Notes under the pieces: model-generated
Told to the model about the DNA's origin: nothing
Databases searched by the model: none
Seen by the model: the letters and a program-made list of their open reading frames with translations, nothing else
Shown: positions 33,024-44,224 of the stretch, in pieces
How the letters are laid out: every line of letters begins with the position of its first letter
Numbering within the stretch: position 1 is the first letter of the stretch
Assembly (NCBI RefSeq): GCF_041200025.1
Contig: NZ_CP165628.1
Coordinates: forward strand, 496,001 to 560,000
Origin: Rouxiella sp. WC2420
GTDB lineage: Bacteria; Pseudomonadota; Gammaproteobacteria; Enterobacterales; Enterobacteriaceae
Length of the DNA: 64,000 nucleotides
Reading direction: 5' to 3'
Program-made: the position numbers and the translations under genes

Positions 33024-34382
33024 TTGTTTGACCGTTATGAAGCCGGTGAACAGGCCGTACTGGTTCATATCTATTTCTCGCAGGACAAAGTCACTGAAGA
33101 TTTAAGCGAATTTGAATCGCTGGTCTCTTCAGCAGGTGTCGAGGCATTACAAGTCATCACTGGTAGCCGTAAGGCTCCACACCCAAAATACTTTGTCGGT
33201 GAAGGAAAGGCCCAAGAAATCGCGGATGCCGTTAAAGCTACAGGCGCATCTGTAATCCTGTTTGATCACGCATTATCACCTGGCCAGGAACGTAATCTTG
33301 AAGCCTTGTGTGAATGTCGCGTGGTTGATCGCACCGGACTTATTCTAGATATTTTTGCCCAGCGCGCCCGTACTCACGAAGGTAAATTACAAGTAGAATT
33401 GGCACAGTTACGCCATATAGCAACCCGACTGGTACGAGGCTGGACTCACCTTGAACGCCAGGGCGGCGGGATTGGTGCGCGTGGTCCAGGCGAAACCCAG
33501 CTTGAAACTGACCGCCGTCTGTTACGTGACAGAATAACCCTTATTTTAAGTCGCCTTGAACGCGTTTCCAAACAGCGCGAGCAGGGACGTCGTTCCAGAA
33601 TGCGTGCCGACATTCCGACAGTTTCGCTGGTGGGTTACACCAACGCCGGAAAGTCTACGCTGTTTAACCGTATTACCGAGGCCGATGTTTACGTGGCCGA
33701 TCAGTTGTTTGCCACACTGGACCCCACCTTGCGACGCATTATGGTTGCTGATGTAGGTGAAACGGTGATGGCGGATACCGTAGGGTTTATTCGTCACCTG
33801 CCCCATGATTTAGTTGCCGCTTTCAAAGCAACGTTGCAGGAAACCCGACAGGCATCTCTGTTATTACATGTGATTGATGCAGCGGATATTCGCGTCGAGG
33901 AAAATATCGACGCGGTAAATACGGTGCTGGCAGAGATTGAAGCAGATGACATTCCTGCGCTGTTAGTGATGAATAAAATAGATATGCTGGATGATTTTGT
34001 TCCGCGTATTGACCGCAACGAAGAGAATTTACCGATCAGGGTCTGGTTATCAGCCGTGACAGGTGAAGGCATCCCGTTGTTATTTCAGGCATTAACGGAG
34101 CGTCTGTCAGGTGAAATAGCACAAGTTGAATTGTGTTTGCCACCCGATGCCGGCCGCCTTCGTAGCCGTTTTTACCAGCTTCAGGCGATTGAAAAAGAAT
34201 GGATTGAAGAGGATGGAAGTATCGGTTTAATGGTGCGAATGCCCATTGTTGACTGGCGCCGCCTCTGCAAACAAGAACCGGCTATGGGCGAATACGTCCG
34301 TAACGGCTTCCCGGTAGATTTCGAAGAGAAAAACCACTGGGATAACTTGACTGATATAGAGCCTGAAGAACACCAATCATAG
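33024..34382 (+). CDS. hflX: Ribosome-splitting GTPase HflX
   Basis: A 452-residue GTPase that splits stalled or hibernating 70S ribosomes, especially after heat stress. The N-terminal HflX domain carries GSRKAPHPKYFVGEGKA and a glycine-rich GGIGARGPGETQLETDRR; the G domain has VGYTNAGKSTLFN (G1), ADTVGF (G3) and MNKIDML (G4). The start is a TTG giving MFDRYEAGEQAV, the conserved family N-terminus; no ATG fits. It is longer at the C-terminus than E. coli HflX (426). Confidence 0.97.
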   Translation: MFDRYEAGEQAVLVHIYFSQDKVTEDLSEFESLVSSAGVEALQVITGSRKAPHPKYFVGEGKAQEIADAVKATGASVILFDHALSPGQERNLEALCECRVVDRTGLILDIFAQRARTHEGKLQVELAQLRHIATRLVRGWTHLERQGGGIGARGPGETQLETDRRLLRDRITLILSRLERVSKQREQGRRSRMRADIPTVSLVGYTNAGKSTLFNRITEADVYVADQLFATLDPTLRRIMVADVGETVMADTVGFIRHLPHDLVAAFKATLQETRQASLLLHVIDAADIRVEENIDAVNTVLAEIEADDIPALLVMNKIDMLDDFVPRIDRNEENLPIRVWLSAVTGEGIPLLFQALTERLSGEIAQVELCLPPDAGRLRSRFYQLQAIEKEWIEEDGSIGLMVRMPIVDWRRLCKQEPAMGEYVRNGFPVDFEEKNHWDNLTDIEPEEHQS

Positions 34383-34399
34383 AATAATGGAGCTATAAC

Positions 34400-35674
34400 A
34401 TGGCGTGGAATCAGCCCGGTAATAACGGACAGGACCGCGACCCCTGGGGAAGCAGCAAAAATAGCGGCAACTCTGGTGGAAATAATTCTGGTGGAAATAA
34501 CAATAAAGGCGGGCGCGAACAGGGCCCACCTGACCTTGATGATATCTTCCGTAAGCTCAGTAAAAAATTAAGCGGTTTTGGTGGTAAGGGATCCGGCAAC
34601 GGAAATACCACCGGCCCGCAAAAGAATCTGAGCGGTCGGTTCGCTGGTCTTGCCGTGGTCGCCGTAGTGGTGATCTGGGCAGCAAGCGGGTTTTATACAA
34701 TCAAAGAAGCAGAACGCGGTGTAGTTACCCGTTTCGGTAAGTTCAGCCACTTGGTTGAGCCTGGCCTGAACTGGAAACCGACCTTTATCGACCAGGTTCA
34801 GGCGGTTAACGTCGAATCTGTTCGCGAGCTTGCAGCCTCCGGTATCATGCTGACTTCTGATGAAAACGTGGTGCGCGTCGAAATGAACGTGCAGTACCGC
34901 GTTACCGATCCTCGCGCCTATCTGTATAGCGTTGCCGATGCCGATGACAGCCTGAGTCAGGCAACTGACAGTGCGCTGCGCGGCGTGATTGGTAAATACA
35001 CCATGGATAAAATCCTCACTGAAGGTCGTACGACAGTTCGTAGCGACACTCAGCGCGTGCTGGAGGAGACTATTCGTCCTTATCACATGGGTATTACCGT
35101 TCAAGACGTTAACTTCCAGACAGCGCGTCCGCCGGAGGAAGTGAAGGCTGCTTTTGACGATGCCATTGCCGCCCGTGAAAACGAGCAGCAGTATATTCGC
35201 GAAGCGGAAGCCTACGCCAACGAAGTTCAGCCTCGCGCCAACGGTCAGGCTCAGCGTTTATTGGAAAATGCCAAAGCTTACAAAGATCGTACCGTGCTGG
35301 AAGCACAGGGTGAAGTTGCGCGCTTCTCGGAACTGTTGCCTGAATATAAAGCCGCGCCGCAAATCACCCGCGAACGTCTTTATATCGAAACAATGCAAAA
35401 CGTTCTTAGCCATACCCGCAAGATTATGATCAACGATAAAAGCAACAATTTGATGGTATTGCCGCTTGATCAAATTCTGAAGGGTAAAACTGCAGCAGCC
35501 ACGGGTAGCGAGAGCGATGCCAACAGCATGATCCCTCTTCGCCAGACAACAACTCCGTCGAGCAGCAGTAAAAGCAGCAGTGCCAGCAACAGCTCAAGTT
35601 CTTCTGGCAGTGTCATGGATCAGCGCCGTGCCGATGTACAGCGTGACGACACCGTTCGCGTAGGGAGAGAATAA
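34400..35674 (+). CDS. hflK: HflK subunit of the FtsH-associated HflKC complex
   Basis: A 424-residue, single-pass membrane protein of the SPFH/prohibitin family. The cytoplasmic N-terminus is rich in G and N; a transmembrane anchor lies at about 76-98 (LAVVAVVVIWAASGFY), then the SPFH domain and a long coiled region. The tail is very serine-rich (SSSSKSSSASNSSSSSG). With HflC it builds a cage around FtsH and modulates its proteolysis. It lies 17 bp after hflX and 3 bp before hflC. Confidence 0.97.
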   Translation: MAWNQPGNNGQDRDPWGSSKNSGNSGGNNSGGNNNKGGREQGPPDLDDIFRKLSKKLSGFGGKGSGNGNTTGPQKNLSGRFAGLAVVAVVVIWAASGFYTIKEAERGVVTRFGKFSHLVEPGLNWKPTFIDQVQAVNVESVRELAASGIMLTSDENVVRVEMNVQYRVTDPRAYLYSVADADDSLSQATDSALRGVIGKYTMDKILTEGRTTVRSDTQRVLEETIRPYHMGITVQDVNFQTARPPEEVKAAFDDAIAARENEQQYIREAEAYANEVQPRANGQAQRLLENAKAYKDRTVLEAQGEVARFSELLPEYKAAPQITRERLYIETMQNVLSHTRKIMINDKSNNLMVLPLDQILKGKTAAATGSESDANSMIPLRQTTTPSSSSKSSSASNSSSSSGSVMDQRRADVQRDDTVRVGRE

Positions 35675-35677
35675 CCA

Positions 35678-36688
35678 ATGCGTAAGTCAATTTTACTTGT
35701 CGTTGTTGTAGTGTTGGTGGCGCTTTACGCTTCACTATTCGTGGTGCAGGAAGGCCAGCGCGGGATTGTGCTGCGTTTTGGCAAGGTTCTGCGCGACGGT
35801 GACAACAAGCCGTTGGTGTATGCGCCAGGCCTGCATTTCAAAGTGCCATTCGTCGAATCAGTGAAAACGCTGGATGCCCGTGTGCAAACTATGGACAATC
35901 AGGCCGACCGCTTTGTGACCAAAGAGAAGAAAGACCTGATCGTCGACTCTTACCTGAAATGGCGTATCAGCGATTTCAGCCGTTACTACCTGGCAACCGG
36001 TGGTGGCGATGTGTCTCAGGCTGAAGTATTGCTGAAACGTAAATTCAGCGACCGTCTGCGTTCTGAGATTGGTCGTCTGGACGTGAAAGATATCGTCACC
36101 GACTCTCGCGGTCGTTTGACGCTGGACGTTCGCGATGCCCTGAATAAAGGGACTGACGATGACGATGCCGCCGCTGCTGCTACAACCGAAGCCGATGATG
36201 CTATCGCCTCTGTTGCCAAGCGCGTAGAGCAGGAAACCAATGGCAAAGTGCCTGCGGTGAACCCTAACAGCATGGCTGCTCTGGGTATTGAAGTGGTTGA
36301 TGTGCGTATCAAACAAATCAACCTGCCGGCCGAGGTGTCTGATGCCATCTTCCAGCGCATGCGTGCAGAGCGTGAAGCCGTGGCTCGTCGTCATCGTTCG
36401 CAAGGTCAGGAAGAGGCCGAGAAATTGCGTGCCACTGCCGATTATCAGGTTACTCTGACTCTTGCCGAAGCTGAACGTCAGTCGCGTATTACTCGCGGTG
36501 AAGGTGATGCTCAGGCGGCCAAACTGTTTGCCGATGCATTCAGCGCTGACCCTGACTTCTACGGTTTTATCCGTAGCCTTCAGGCGTACAGAGAGAGCTT
36601 CAGCAGCGGTAACGACGTAATGGTGATGAGTCCTAACGATGATTTCTTCCGCTACATGAAATCACCGGACAAGACGACTAAACCATAA
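35678..36688 (+). CDS. hflC: HflC subunit of the FtsH-associated HflKC complex
   Basis: A 336-residue partner of HflK with an N-terminal membrane anchor (about 4-22, ILLVVVVVLVALYASLF), an SPFH domain and a C-terminal helical region. An alanine-rich acidic insertion (about 163-185) interrupts the SPFH domain. A terminator follows directly; the small gene yjeT that follows hflC in E. coli is absent. Confidence 0.97.
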   Translation: MRKSILLVVVVVLVALYASLFVVQEGQRGIVLRFGKVLRDGDNKPLVYAPGLHFKVPFVESVKTLDARVQTMDNQADRFVTKEKKDLIVDSYLKWRISDFSRYYLATGGGDVSQAEVLLKRKFSDRLRSEIGRLDVKDIVTDSRGRLTLDVRDALNKGTDDDDAAAAATTEADDAIASVAKRVEQETNGKVPAVNPNSMAALGIEVVDVRIKQINLPAEVSDAIFQRMRAEREAVARRHRSQGQEEAEKLRATADYQVTLTLAEAERQSRITRGEGDAQAAKLFADAFSADPDFYGFIRSLQAYRESFSSGNDVMVMSPNDDFFRYMKSPDKTTKP

Positions 36689-36717
36689 GCCGATACTGAC
36701 AGATTGACAGTATTGCC

Positions 36718-36748
36718 AAAAGGCCCCTTGCGGGCCTTTTGCTTTTTC
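36718..36748 (+). terminator. Rho-independent terminator of the hflX-hflK-hflC operon
   Basis: Stem AAAAGGCCC/GGGCCTTTT with a 5-nt loop and a following T tract, 30 nt after the hflC stop. Confidence 0.88.
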
Positions 36749-36859
36749 CGAGCATCATTCTTGTATCAGAGAGCTGTCGCACGAAACGGCAATTTTTCAG
36801 CCAATCGGATGCTAAAAGTACTGAAAGCCACCGGTCAGGATGTTAGTATCTTTTTTTAA

Positions 36860-38179
<1,320 letters not shown>

Positions 38180-38224
38180 TTCTTAATGGCTTCATCACGG
38201 GTTTGCCGCGGCGAATCCAATAAA

Positions 38225-38252
38225 AACCGGGCACTGTGCCCGGTTTCTTTTT
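38225..38252 (+). terminator. Rho-independent terminator of purA
   Basis: The stem AACCGGGCA/TGCCCGGTT is followed by a T-rich tail, about 45 nt after the purA stop codon. Confidence 0.9.
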
Positions 38253-38269
38253 GTGGCGGGCACACCACT

Positions 38270-38495
38270 CAATAGAGTAATCTTAAATAGCCCATCATCT
38301 TGGAATCTATTGGGTATTATCGCATTAGGAGCGCTGTCATCATAAATGCGAAAAAAACGGGGTAAAGTACCCACAGGTGAACAGGGTTAGCCTACCGCCG
38401 TAGACCACTTTATTGATGAGTTGGATCAATGCACGTTAACCAAGAAGGTTAGCGATTATGCTCAACTCTACAAATTATTGCTTGTTGAAACATAG
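38270..38495 (+). pseudogene. nsrR: Decayed nitric-oxide-sensing repressor gene nsrR (C-terminal remnant)
   Basis: Between purA and rnr, where E. coli and relatives carry nsrR, no intact gene exists. Frame 38400-38495 reads a 31-residue tail that aligns without gaps with the C-terminus of NsrR as I recall it: FIDELDQCTL against SFLTELDNYTL, then LYKLLLVE exactly. Upstream in the same frame is a TAG at 38388-38390, and beyond it only faint similarity. The DNA-binding domain and the three iron-sulfur cysteines are gone. The left edge of the remnant cannot be set precisely. NsrR normally represses hmp, ytfE and other nitric oxide defence genes, so its loss would derepress them unless another copy exists elsewhere. 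Confidence 0.8.
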
Positions 38496-38533
38496 ACTTT
38501 CAACAAACTGCTGATGACAACGGAGGAACCGCT

Positions 38534-41092
38534 ATGTCACAAGATCCATTCCTGGAACGAGAAGCAGAAAAATACGAATCGCCTATCCCTAGCCGTGAAT
38601 TTATTCTCGAACATCTTGGTAAACGCGAAACGCCTGCCAGCCGCGAAGAGCTGGGCAATGAACTGAATCTTTCTGGTGAAGAGCAGCTTGAAGCGCTGCG
38701 TCGTCGACTGCGCGCCATGGAGCGTGATGGTCAGTTAGTATTTACACGTCGTCAGTGCTATGCGCTGCCGGAGCGTCTGGATTTGCTGAAAGGCACCGTT
38801 ATTGGCCATCGCGATGGTTATGGCTTCCTGCGCCTTGAAGGCGTGAAAAAAGACGACGTTTATCTCTCTGCCGAGCAGATGAAAATGTGTATCCACGGTG
38901 ACGTGGTGCTGGCTCAGCCGGTTGGTACTGACCGTAAAGGTCGCCGCGAAGCGCGCATTGTTCGCGTTGTGGTGCCTAAGGTCAGCCAGATAGTCGGTCG
39001 TTACTTCACTGACGCCGGTGCAGGTTTTGTGGTGCCGGACGACAGCCGTCTCAGCTTTGACATCCTGATCCCGGCAGACGGCGTTAACGGCGCGCGCATG
39101 GGCTACATGGTGGTCGTCGAGCTGACTCAGCGCCCGACGCGCCGTACCAAGGCCGTGGGTAAAATCGTTGAAGTACTCGGCGATAAAATGGGAACCAGCA
39201 TGGCGGTAGATATCGCGCTGCGCACCCATGAAATTCCTCACGTCTGGCCACCACAGGTTGAAAAACAGGTCGCAGGCCTGAGTGAGCAAGTTCCCGAAGA
39301 AGCCAAAAAAGGTCGCGTTGACCTGCGTAATCTGCCGCTGGTCACTATCGACGGTGAAGATGCGCGAGACTTCGATGATGCAGTTTACTGCGAAGCCAAG
39401 CGCGGTGGCGGCTGGCGCCTGTGGGTTGCTATTGCCGACGTGAGTTATTACGTGCGTCCTGGCACTGCGCTGGACGATGAAGCCCGCAGCCGCGCAACTT
39501 CCGTTTACTTCCCGTCGCAGGTTGTTCCGATGCTGCCTGAAGTGCTGTCGAACGGCCTTTGCTCGCTGAATCCTCAGGTTGACCGCCTGTGTATGGTCTG
39601 TGAAATGACCATTTCAGCCACCGGTAAGCTGACCACTTCCAAGTTCTACGAAGCGGTGATGAGCTCGCATGCGCGTCTGACCTATACCAAAGTCTGGCAT
39701 ATTATCGAAGGTAACCCAGAGCTGCGCGAGCAGTATGCCCCGTTGGTCAAGCATCTTGAAGAGCTGCACAAGATGTACAAAGTGCTCGATCAGGCGCGTG
39801 CCGAACGCGGCGGTATTGCCTTCGAAACCGAAGAAGCCAAGTTTATCTTTAACGCCGAGCGTCGCATTGAACGCGTAGAAGCTACCGTTCGTAACGACGC
39901 GCACAAGCTGATTGAAGAATGTATGATCATGGCGAACATCGCCGCGGCGCGTTTTGTTGAAAAACATAACGAACCGGCGCTGTTCCGCGTGCATGACCGC
40001 CCAAGCGATGACCATATTTCCGCGCTGAGAAGCGTGCTGGGCGAGCTGAGTTTGACCATGGGCGGCGGTCTCAAGCCTGAGCCGAAAGACTATGCCGATA
40101 TCATGGACCAGCTGAAAGATCGCCCCGATCGCGAGATGCTGCAAACCATGCTGCTGCGCTCGATGAAGCAGGCGGTTTACGATCCGGAAAACCGTGGGCA
40201 CTTTGGTCTGGCACTCACCTCGTACGGGCACTTTACTTCACCAATCCGTCGTTATCCCGACCTGGCATTGCATCGCGCAATTAAATATGTGCTGGCGAAA
40301 GAACACGGTAATCTCAAGGATCGCTGGACGCCAACCGGCGGTTACCACAGCGATTACGAAGATATGGTGGTGTTGGGCGATCACTGTTCTACCGCAGAAC
40401 GTCGCGCCGATGAAGCCACGCGTAATGTTGCCGACTGGCTGAAATGTGACTTCATGCAGGATCACGTCGGCGAAGTGTTTAACGGGATTATCTCCAGCGT
40501 CACCGGCTTTGGTTTCTTCGTCCGCCTGGCTGACCTGTTTATTGACGGTCTGGTGCACGTTTCATCGCTCGATAACGACTACTATCGCTACGATAATATT
40601 GGTCAGCGTCTGGTGGGCGAGTCTTCGGGAAGTGTTTACCGCCTCGGTGATGCGGTAGAAATTCGCGTGGAAGCGGTACACATGGACGAGCGTAAAATCG
40701 ATTTTGCTCTGGTTTCCAGCACTCGCAAACCGCGTGGTGAAGGCAAAACTGCTCGCGATCGTGCCAAAAAAGGCGAGCGCGCAATGCGCCCAGCCGGTGC
40801 TGCCAATTCGGGGCGTCGTCGTTCAGTGAAAAAGAACGTAAACTTTGAGCCGGACAGCGCATTTCGTAAAGACGGCGATAAAACTGCCAAACCAGCGAAA
40901 GCCAAAAGGGCGGGTAGAGCTGAAACTGCCAAGGCCGCAGTGAAGCCAGAAGCGGCGAAGGCCGGTAAAGTTGTCAGCGCTGTGGGCAAGGACGGCAAAC
41001 CCAAGAAAGTTAAAAAGCCTTCCGATAAAACGCAGAAGATTGCGGCAGCCACCAAGGCCAAGCGAGCGAAGAAAAAGCAGATTGAATCCTAA
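38534..41092 (+). CDS. rnr: Ribonuclease R
   Basis: An 852-residue processive 3'-5' exoribonuclease that degrades structured RNA and supports tmRNA-linked quality control. An N-terminal helix-turn-helix region is followed by cold-shock domains, the RNB catalytic domain (about 255-600, with [14 protein letters not shown] giving the metal-binding aspartates), an S1 domain (about 640-725; [15 protein letters not shown] with I for V) and a long tail of K, A and R. The tail is longer than in E. coli (813 residues in all). GGAGG lies before the ATG. It forms the head of rnr-rlmB, separated by a stem-loop. Confidence 0.97.
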   Translation: MSQDPFLEREAEKYESPIPSREFILEHLGKRETPASREELGNELNLSGEEQLEALRRRLRAMERDGQLVFTRRQCYALPERLDLLKGTVIGHRDGYGFLRLEGVKKDDVYLSAEQMKMCIHGDVVLAQPVGTDRKGRREARIVRVVVPKVSQIVGRYFTDAGAGFVVPDDSRLSFDILIPADGVNGARMGYMVVVELTQRPTRRTKAVGKIVEVLGDKMGTSMAVDIALRTHEIPHVWPPQVEKQVAGLSEQVPEEAKKGRVDLRNLPLVTIDGEDARDFDDAVYCEAKRGGGWRLWVAIADVSYYVRPGTALDDEARSRATSVYFPSQVVPMLPEVLSNGLCSLNPQVDRLCMVCEMTISATGKLTTSKFYEAVMSSHARLTYTKVWHIIEGNPELREQYAPLVKHLEELHKMYKVLDQARAERGGIAFETEEAKFIFNAERRIERVEATVRNDAHKLIEECMIMANIAAARFVEKHNEPALFRVHDRPSDDHISALRSVLGELSLTMGGGLKPEPKDYADIMDQLKDRPDREMLQTMLLRSMKQAVYDPENRGHFGLALTSYGHFTSPIRRYPDLALHRAIKYVLAKEHGNLKDRWTPTGGYHSDYEDMVVLGDHCSTAERRADEATRNVADWLKCDFMQDHVGEVFNGIISSVTGFGFFVRLADLFIDGLVHVSSLDNDYYRYDNIGQRLVGESSGSVYRLGDAVEIRVEAVHMDERKIDFALVSSTRKPRGEGKTARDRAKKGERAMRPAGAANSGRRRSVKKNVNFEPDSAFRKDGDKTAKPAKAKRAGRAETAKAAVKPEAAKAGKVVSAVGKDGKPKKVKKPSDKTQKIAAATKAKRAKKKQIES

Positions 41093-41170
41093 TCTGCGTA
41101 TTTATTGACTGATGACAACCTCAGTCAATGATAGAATCGCCGTTAAGCATCACAGCTATTCATGACACAT

Positions 41171-41202
41171 GCGGGCACAAGTTGCCCGCATTATGTTTTT
41201 TT
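41171..41202 (+). terminator. Stem-loop terminator/attenuator between rnr and rlmB
   Basis: GCGGGCA/TTGCCCGC with a short loop, then a T tract (TTTTTTT) shortly after. It sits 20 bp before the rlmB start and probably reduces read-through. Confidence 0.75.
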
Positions 41203-41224
41203 AAAAAGCACTATTAAGAGCCTC

Positions 41225-41971
41225 ATGAGCGAAATTATTTACGGTATTCATTCCGTTAAAGCCTTACTCGACAACGATCCGCAGCGCTTTCTGGAAGTCT
41301 TTATTCTTAAAGGCCGTGACGACAAGCGCCTGAAACCACTGATTGATGAGCTGGAAGCCAGCGGCATCGTGCTTCAGGTTGCCAGCCGTCAATGGCTTGA
41401 CGACAAGTCTGAAGGCGCGGTTCATCAGGGGATCATTGCCCGAGTTAAAGAAGGGCGTCAGTATCAGGAAAACGATCTTCCTGCGCTGCTCGAAAGCCTG
41501 GAGTCACCGTTTTTGCTGGTACTCGATGGCGTTACTGATCCGCACAACCTTGGTGCCTGCCTGCGTACCGCCGATGCGGCCGGCGTTCACGCGGTCATCG
41601 TGCCCCGCGACCGTTCTGCCAAGCTGAATGCGACGGCGAAAAAAGTTGCCAGCGGCGCAGCGGAAAACGTGCCGTTGATCAACGTTACTAATCTGGCGCG
41701 TACTTTGCGCGTGCTGCAAGAGCACAATGTCTGGATCGTTGGAACTGCCGGCGAAGCCGATCACACTCTGTTCGAGAGCAAAATGACCGGCCCGATGGCG
41801 CTGGTAATGGGCGCGGAAGGCGAAGGTATGCGCCGTCTGACTCGTGAACACTGCGACGAGCTGATCAGCATTCCAATGGCTGGATCGGTTTCCTCTCTGA
41901 ATGTGTCTGTTGCGACCGGCGTTTGCCTGTTTGAAGCCGTGCGTCAGCGTGCGGTAAAAGCCAAAGGCTAG
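41225..41971 (+). CDS. rlmB: 23S rRNA (guanosine-2'-O-)-methyltransferase RlmB
   Basis: A 248-residue SPOUT methyltransferase that 2'-O-methylates G2251 in the P-loop of 23S rRNA. The start [11 protein letters not shown] matches the family; the longer reading from 41162 runs through the upstream terminator. SPOUT motifs are visible: [29 protein letters not shown] and [16 protein letters not shown]. The stop codon is the first unit of a 7-bp triplicated repeat that places TAG in all three frames. Confidence 0.97.
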   Translation: MSEIIYGIHSVKALLDNDPQRFLEVFILKGRDDKRLKPLIDELEASGIVLQVASRQWLDDKSEGAVHQGIIARVKEGRQYQENDLPALLESLESPFLLVLDGVTDPHNLGACLRTADAAGVHAVIVPRDRSAKLNATAKKVASGAAENVPLINVTNLARTLRVLQEHNVWIVGTAGEADHTLFESKMTGPMALVMGAEGEGMRRLTREHCDELISIPMAGSVSSLNVSVATGVCLFEAVRQRAVKAKG

Positions 41972-41989
41972 TATCTAGTATCTAGTATC
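41969..41989 (+). repeat. Triplicated TAGTATC at the rlmB stop codon
   Basis: Three perfect 7-bp units. Because the period is not a multiple of three, the three TAGs fall in the three different frames. It could have arisen by slippage. Confidence 0.9.
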
Positions 41990-42030
41990 CGCTGTACGCG
42001 GCCGTTTAGCGGTGGCGTAAATATCAAATT

Positions 42031-42062
42031 CGCCCGCATCCTCAACGGTTGCGGGCGTTTTC
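42031..42062 (+). terminator. Rho-independent terminator of rlmB
   Basis: Stem CGCCCGCA/TGCGGGCG with an 11-nt loop and a short T run. Confidence 0.82.
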
Positions 42063-42142
42063 ATTGTTTGTGATCCACTCTGCGGTAAAAAACTCAGTTT
42101 TTACCATACTTAATCCAGATGCTATGGATGACGGAGATGGCG

Positions 42143-43774
42143 ATGAACTGGGAAACTCACCGGGTGTTTAATCAGCCCAAACCTCTGAGCAACAGCAATT
42201 TATTCCTTTCTGATACCGCGTTGCGCGAAGCCGTAACCAGGCAACATGCGGCCTGGGATCTCGACGTGCTTGCCTCGCTGGGGCAGCAGCTGGGGTCGGT
42301 CGAATCTCTGGAGCTGGGGCGGCTTGCCAACGCCAATCCTCCCGATCTCTTACGTTTTGAACCCACCGGTGAACCGCTGGACGACGTGCGCTTTCACCCT
42401 GCCTGGCATTTGCTGATGCAGGGACTCGTGGCCAACCGCGTGCACAATCTGTCGTGGGAAGAGGATGCGCGCATTGGCAGTTATGTCGCTCGAGCCGCTC
42501 GTTTCTTGTTGCATGCGCAGGTCGAAGCCGGAACGCTGTGTCCGATTACCATGACACATGGTGCGATCCCTTTGTTGCAACAGTCACTGCCTAATGAATT
42601 CCAGTCTTGGCTAACGCCGTTACTTTCAGACCGTTATGACGCCCATTTATTACCCGGCGATAAAAAACGCGGGCTGTTGATTGGCATGGGCATGACCGAG
42701 AAGCAGGGCGGTTCTGACGTGTTGAGCAATACCACCACCGCCACGCCAATTGAGAGCCGTGGGTCGGGCGAGTCTTATCGGCTGGTGGGGCATAAATGGT
42801 TTTTCTCGGTACCACAAAGTGACGCGCATCTGGTGCTGGCACAGGCGCCTGGAGGCTTGTCCTGCTTCTTCCTGCCACGAGTTTTGCCAGATGGCGATCG
42901 CAATCACGTGCGTATTCAACGCCTGAAAGACAAGCTTGGTAATCGTTCGAACGCCAGCAGTGAGGTCGAATTTTTCGATGCCGTAGGTTGGCTACTGGGA
43001 GAAGAGGGTGACGGCGTGCGGCATATCCTCAAGATGGGGGGACATACCCGTTTTGACTGCGCGCTGGGCAGCCACGGGATGATGCGCCGCGGATTTTCCG
43101 TCGCGCTGTATCATGCCTTTCAGCGGCAAGTATTCGGCAAGCCTCTGATTGAACAGCCTCTGATGCGTCAGGTGCTTTGCCGTATGGCGCTGCGGCTGGA
43201 GGGGCAAACTGCATTACTTTTCCGCTTGGCTCATGCGCGCGGAGAGACTGATAATGCCCAGGAACAGGTGCTCGCCCGCTTGCTCACACCGGCTGCAAAA
43301 TTTGAGGTCTGTCGACAGGGAATGCCGTTTATCGCCGAGGCTATGGAGGTGTTGGGCGGCATAGGCTATTGCGAGGAAAGCGAGTTGCCGCGCCTGTATC
43401 GTGAAATGCCGGTTAACAGTATCTGGGAAGGCTCTGGAAACGTGATGTGTCTGGACGTATTGCGGAGCCTGAAAAAGATTCCTGCATCGCTGGAAATGGT
43501 TCAGCAACGCCTGCATGAGGTACGAGGCCAGAATCGGCTGTTCGACAAAGCGGCGCGCCAGTTTGTGCAGCGACTGAAAAGGGCCGAAGAGGCGCAGGGG
43601 CGAATCATTACCAGCCAGCTGTTTAACCTCTATGCCGCCGCCGAAATGCTGGAGTTTTCTTCACCGCCGCTGGCTGATGCCTGGTGTCGGCTGGTACTCG
43701 ACGATCGTGGCGATACGCTGATTGACGACCGCCTGTGCCAGCAACTCATTGAGCGGGCCATCGGCGTGCTTTAA
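42143..43774 (+). CDS. aidB: Acyl-CoA dehydrogenase family protein AidB
   Basis: A 543-residue flavoprotein of the adaptive (Ada-controlled) alkylation response in E. coli, thought to bind DNA and protect it from alkylating agents. The acyl-CoA dehydrogenase fold is clear (GMTEKQGGSDVLSNTT, GHKWFFSVPQSDAHLV, FDCALGSHGMMRRGF, EVLGGIGYCEESELPRLYREMPV). GGAG lies 6 nt before the chosen ATG; three in-frame ATGs further upstream (42119, 42128, 42137) are less well placed. No clear Ada box was recognised in the 170-bp upstream space. Confidence 0.95.
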   Translation: MNWETHRVFNQPKPLSNSNLFLSDTALREAVTRQHAAWDLDVLASLGQQLGSVESLELGRLANANPPDLLRFEPTGEPLDDVRFHPAWHLLMQGLVANRVHNLSWEEDARIGSYVARAARFLLHAQVEAGTLCPITMTHGAIPLLQQSLPNEFQSWLTPLLSDRYDAHLLPGDKKRGLLIGMGMTEKQGGSDVLSNTTTATPIESRGSGESYRLVGHKWFFSVPQSDAHLVLAQAPGGLSCFFLPRVLPDGDRNHVRIQRLKDKLGNRSNASSEVEFFDAVGWLLGEEGDGVRHILKMGGHTRFDCALGSHGMMRRGFSVALYHAFQRQVFGKPLIEQPLMRQVLCRMALRLEGQTALLFRLAHARGETDNAQEQVLARLLTPAAKFEVCRQGMPFIAEAMEVLGGIGYCEESELPRLYREMPVNSIWEGSGNVMCLDVLRSLKKIPASLEMVQQRLHEVRGQNRLFDKAARQFVQRLKRAEEAQGRIITSQLFNLYAAAEMLEFSSPPLADAWCRLVLDDRGDTLIDDRLCQQLIERAIGVL

Positions 43775-43780
43775 CACGAT

Positions 43781-43825
43781 GTTTATGAAGACAGTGTTTG
43801 TGAAGACAGTATTTGTGAATAAAAG
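43781..43825 (+). repeat. 15-bp tandem repeat after aidB
   Basis: GTTTATGAAGACAGT, GTTTGTGAAGACAGT and a partial ATTTGTGAATAAAAG follow each other directly after the aidB stop codon. A related GTTTATGAAGAAAAT occurs at 43854. There is no coding signal. Confidence 0.75.
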
Positions 43826-43900
43826 TTTATAAAAACTATGTCATGGACACATTGTTTATGAAGAAAATGTTAACGAACACGATATTGAAGCTGGCCGCTT

Positions 43901-44224
43901 TTATTTATACAGGATGGCTTCTGAATACCAGCGGCCCGGTCGAATCGAGTCGCTGATCAGCAGTATCTGGTAGTAATGCGCTCCTGCCTCATTGGCCTTG
44001 CGATGGATAGCACGTTCCACGTCCATTGGGCTGCCTACTACGTCGGCAGAAACAGTGCCGATTTTAGTCAGTGTAGTGGCCTGCGCGCGCACTATTTCCT
44101 GTGCTTTGTCTGTTGGCGGCGGTGGCGGTTCAGGCGTAGTCTTGAGCAGGCTACAGGCATTGAGCATGCACAGTAAAAGTAGTGCACTGAGGCCTCGTTT
44201 AATCACGGCAAGTCTGATTTTCAT
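43901..44224 (-). CDS. bsmA: BsmA-like YhcN-family lipoprotein (DUF1471)
   Basis: A 107-residue predicted lipoprotein. The lipobox is LCMLNAC, followed by a proline run (PEPPPPPTD). The C-terminal half (GTVSADVVGSPMDVERAIHRKANEAGAHYYQIL) has the YhcN/BhsA fold pattern. E. coli BsmA (YjfO), a biofilm and peroxide resistance lipoprotein, lies at the same place between aidB and yjfP. GGGGAA lies before the ATG. The neighbouring yjfN of E. coli is missing. Confidence 0.85.
   Translation of the reverse strand: MKIRLAVIKRGLSALLLLCMLNACSLLKTTPEPPPPPTDKAQEIVRAQATTLTKIGTVSADVVGSPMDVERAIHRKANEAGAHYYQILLISDSIRPGRWYSEAILYK

Noticed and set aside
39614-40231. A 205-codon open frame antisense to rnr
   Set aside because: It shadows the catalytic domain of rnr; the coding sense strand fully explains it.
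41001-41092. Lysine/alanine-rich end of rnr as a possible frameshift product
   Set aside because: Such basic low-complexity tails are normal in RNase R of enterobacteria and the frame ends in an ordinary stop.
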